Positions 63,463 through 64,000 of a DNA stretch of 64,000 nucleotides are shown piece by piece; position 1 is the stretch's first letter, and every line of letters begins with the position of its first letter. The notes below the pieces were generated by a model. The model was not told the origin of the DNA and did not search any database. It was given only the letters and a program-made list of their open reading frames with translations. Origin of the DNA: Olivibacter jilunii (GTDB taxonomy: Bacteria > Bacteroidota > Bacteroidia > Sphingobacteriales > Sphingobacteriaceae); assembly GCF_900607235.1 (NCBI RefSeq), contig NZ_LR027849.1, positions 186,001-250,000 on the forward strand, given 5' to 3'. The position numbers and the translations under genes were made by a program.

Positions 63463-64000
63463 ATGCTTCGCAACCTGTTTTGTTTAATCTTTTTTCTAAA
63501 CTACCTAACTGTATGTCTGGCACAAGTGCCACTTGATCATAGTAAATATAGGGACAGTTTAAATATGGTTTTGAAAGGCACCGCGTCTGATAGTGTTAAA
63601 GCACGAACAAGTTTTCTTTTAGCTGAATATTGGTCCGCTAAGGATACAATCAAAGCAAAGCGATACCTTGAACAAGGAACGCAATTGAGCCGTAACTACC
63701 CTTATCTACAGGGAATACGTTATTATTTTGAAGGTTCTTTTGAAGAAGAAAGGAAAAAAAGTGAGGACATTTATTTAAAAGCGGACGACGCTTTACGCAA
63801 ATATACAGGTCGGGATGTTTATTTATTTCGATCAAAAATTTGGCGGAAGATTGGTTTGTGGAAACAATTGGATGATGACGAAAAGGCTTTCACCGATATT
63901 TTAGTAAATAAAGCCATTCCGTTTGCCCAAAAGTCCGGCGACTATTCGCTGGTTGGTGATAATTACCTGGCAATGGGGATTGTTTTCAAAAATAAACGGC
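63463..64000 (+). CDS. Exported helical-repeat protein, 5' part
   Basis: The frame starts with ATG 63463 and is open at the right edge, giving 179 visible residues. A signal peptide ends CLAQ. The visible part has helical pairs of tetratricopeptide type (ARTSFLLAEYWSAKDTIKAKRYLEQGTQLS, KAFTDILVNKAIPFAQKSGDYSLVGDNYLAMGIVFKNK). In Bacteroidota such N-termini often belong to membrane-bound sensor kinases or LuxR-type regulators with a later transmembrane helix, but the deciding domains lie outside the window. Confidence 0.6.
   Translation, partial: MLRNLFCLIFFLNYLTVCLAQVPLDHSKYRDSLNMVLKGTASDSVKARTSFLLAEYWSAKDTIKAKRYLEQGTQLSRNYPYLQGIRYYFEGSFEEERKKSEDIYLKADDALRKYTGRDVYLFRSKIWRKIGLWKQLDDDEKAFTDILVNKAIPFAQKSGDYSLVGDNYLAMGIVFKNKR

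Noticed and set aside
1-64000. CRISPR arrays, complete insertion sequences, rRNA or tRNA genes
   Set aside because: No regularly spaced repeats, transposase motifs or RNA gene signatures were seen on either strand.

Overview
This 64 kb window looks like a chromosome segment of a Bacteroidota bacterium, most likely a Sphingobacteriaceae relative (Sphingobacterium, Pedobacter, Olivibacter or Parapedobacter type). The reasons are three SusC/SusD pairs, each with its own ECF sigma factor and FecR-type anti-sigma factor, STN-domain TonB receptors, many lipoproteins, non-ATG starts, almost no Shine-Dalgarno sequences, and two close matches to the Bacteroidota promoter (TTTG, 19 bases, TAnnTTTG). 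The family-level placement is inference from protein style; no rRNA or tRNA gene is present.

Layout. 1-244: tail of an S41 peptidase. 489-12981: polysaccharide utilisation locus (PUL) 1, with sigma factor, anti-sigma factor, SusC, SusD, a large lipoprotein, a secreted protein with a flavinylation-like motif, and a secreted FAD oxidoreductase. It has no recognisable glycosidase. 13050-29775: single genes on both strands, including an ABM-domain membrane protein, two paralogous helix-turn-helix regulators, an NTF2-like protein, a carboxylesterase, a TetR/quinone-reductase divergent pair with visible operators, an EamA transporter, two sulfatases, a YciI/sigma pair of ECF42 type, an azoreductase-like flavoprotein, an FtsX-type permease, and DUF202 and SpoIIAA-like proteins. 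29962-44770: PUL2, an alpha-mannoside locus with GH92 and a GH38-like enzyme, closed by a clear terminator. 44852-48571: a copper/redox group of two 124-residue CxGxC membrane proteins, a YtkA-like lipoprotein, SCO, cytochrome c and a Tat-exported superoxide dismutase. 48606-49921: mgtE on the other strand. 50910-63069: PUL3, with a BNR protein, sigma, anti-sigma, SusC, SusD, an alginate-lyase-superfamily protein and a GH39 enzyme. The window ends in a regulator remnant and an open tetratricopeptide-like gene.

How the parts work together. In each PUL the TonB receptor carries an N-terminal STN domain, so substrate binding at the outer membrane probably signals through the FecR protein to release the ECF sigma factor, which then switches on the same locus. 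PUL2 should strip alpha-mannose from glycans outside the cytoplasm. PUL3 appears aimed at a uronate-containing polymer. PUL1 seems to pair glycan import with extracytoplasmic flavin redox chemistry.

The most notable observations are a nonsense codon in the superoxide dismutase gene, a one-base frameshift in the convergent mgtE gene about 0.8 kb away, the flavin-redox cassette of PUL1, twin CxGxC proteins with TTG and GTG starts, and the operator and promoter geometry at the TetR/quinone-reductase junction.
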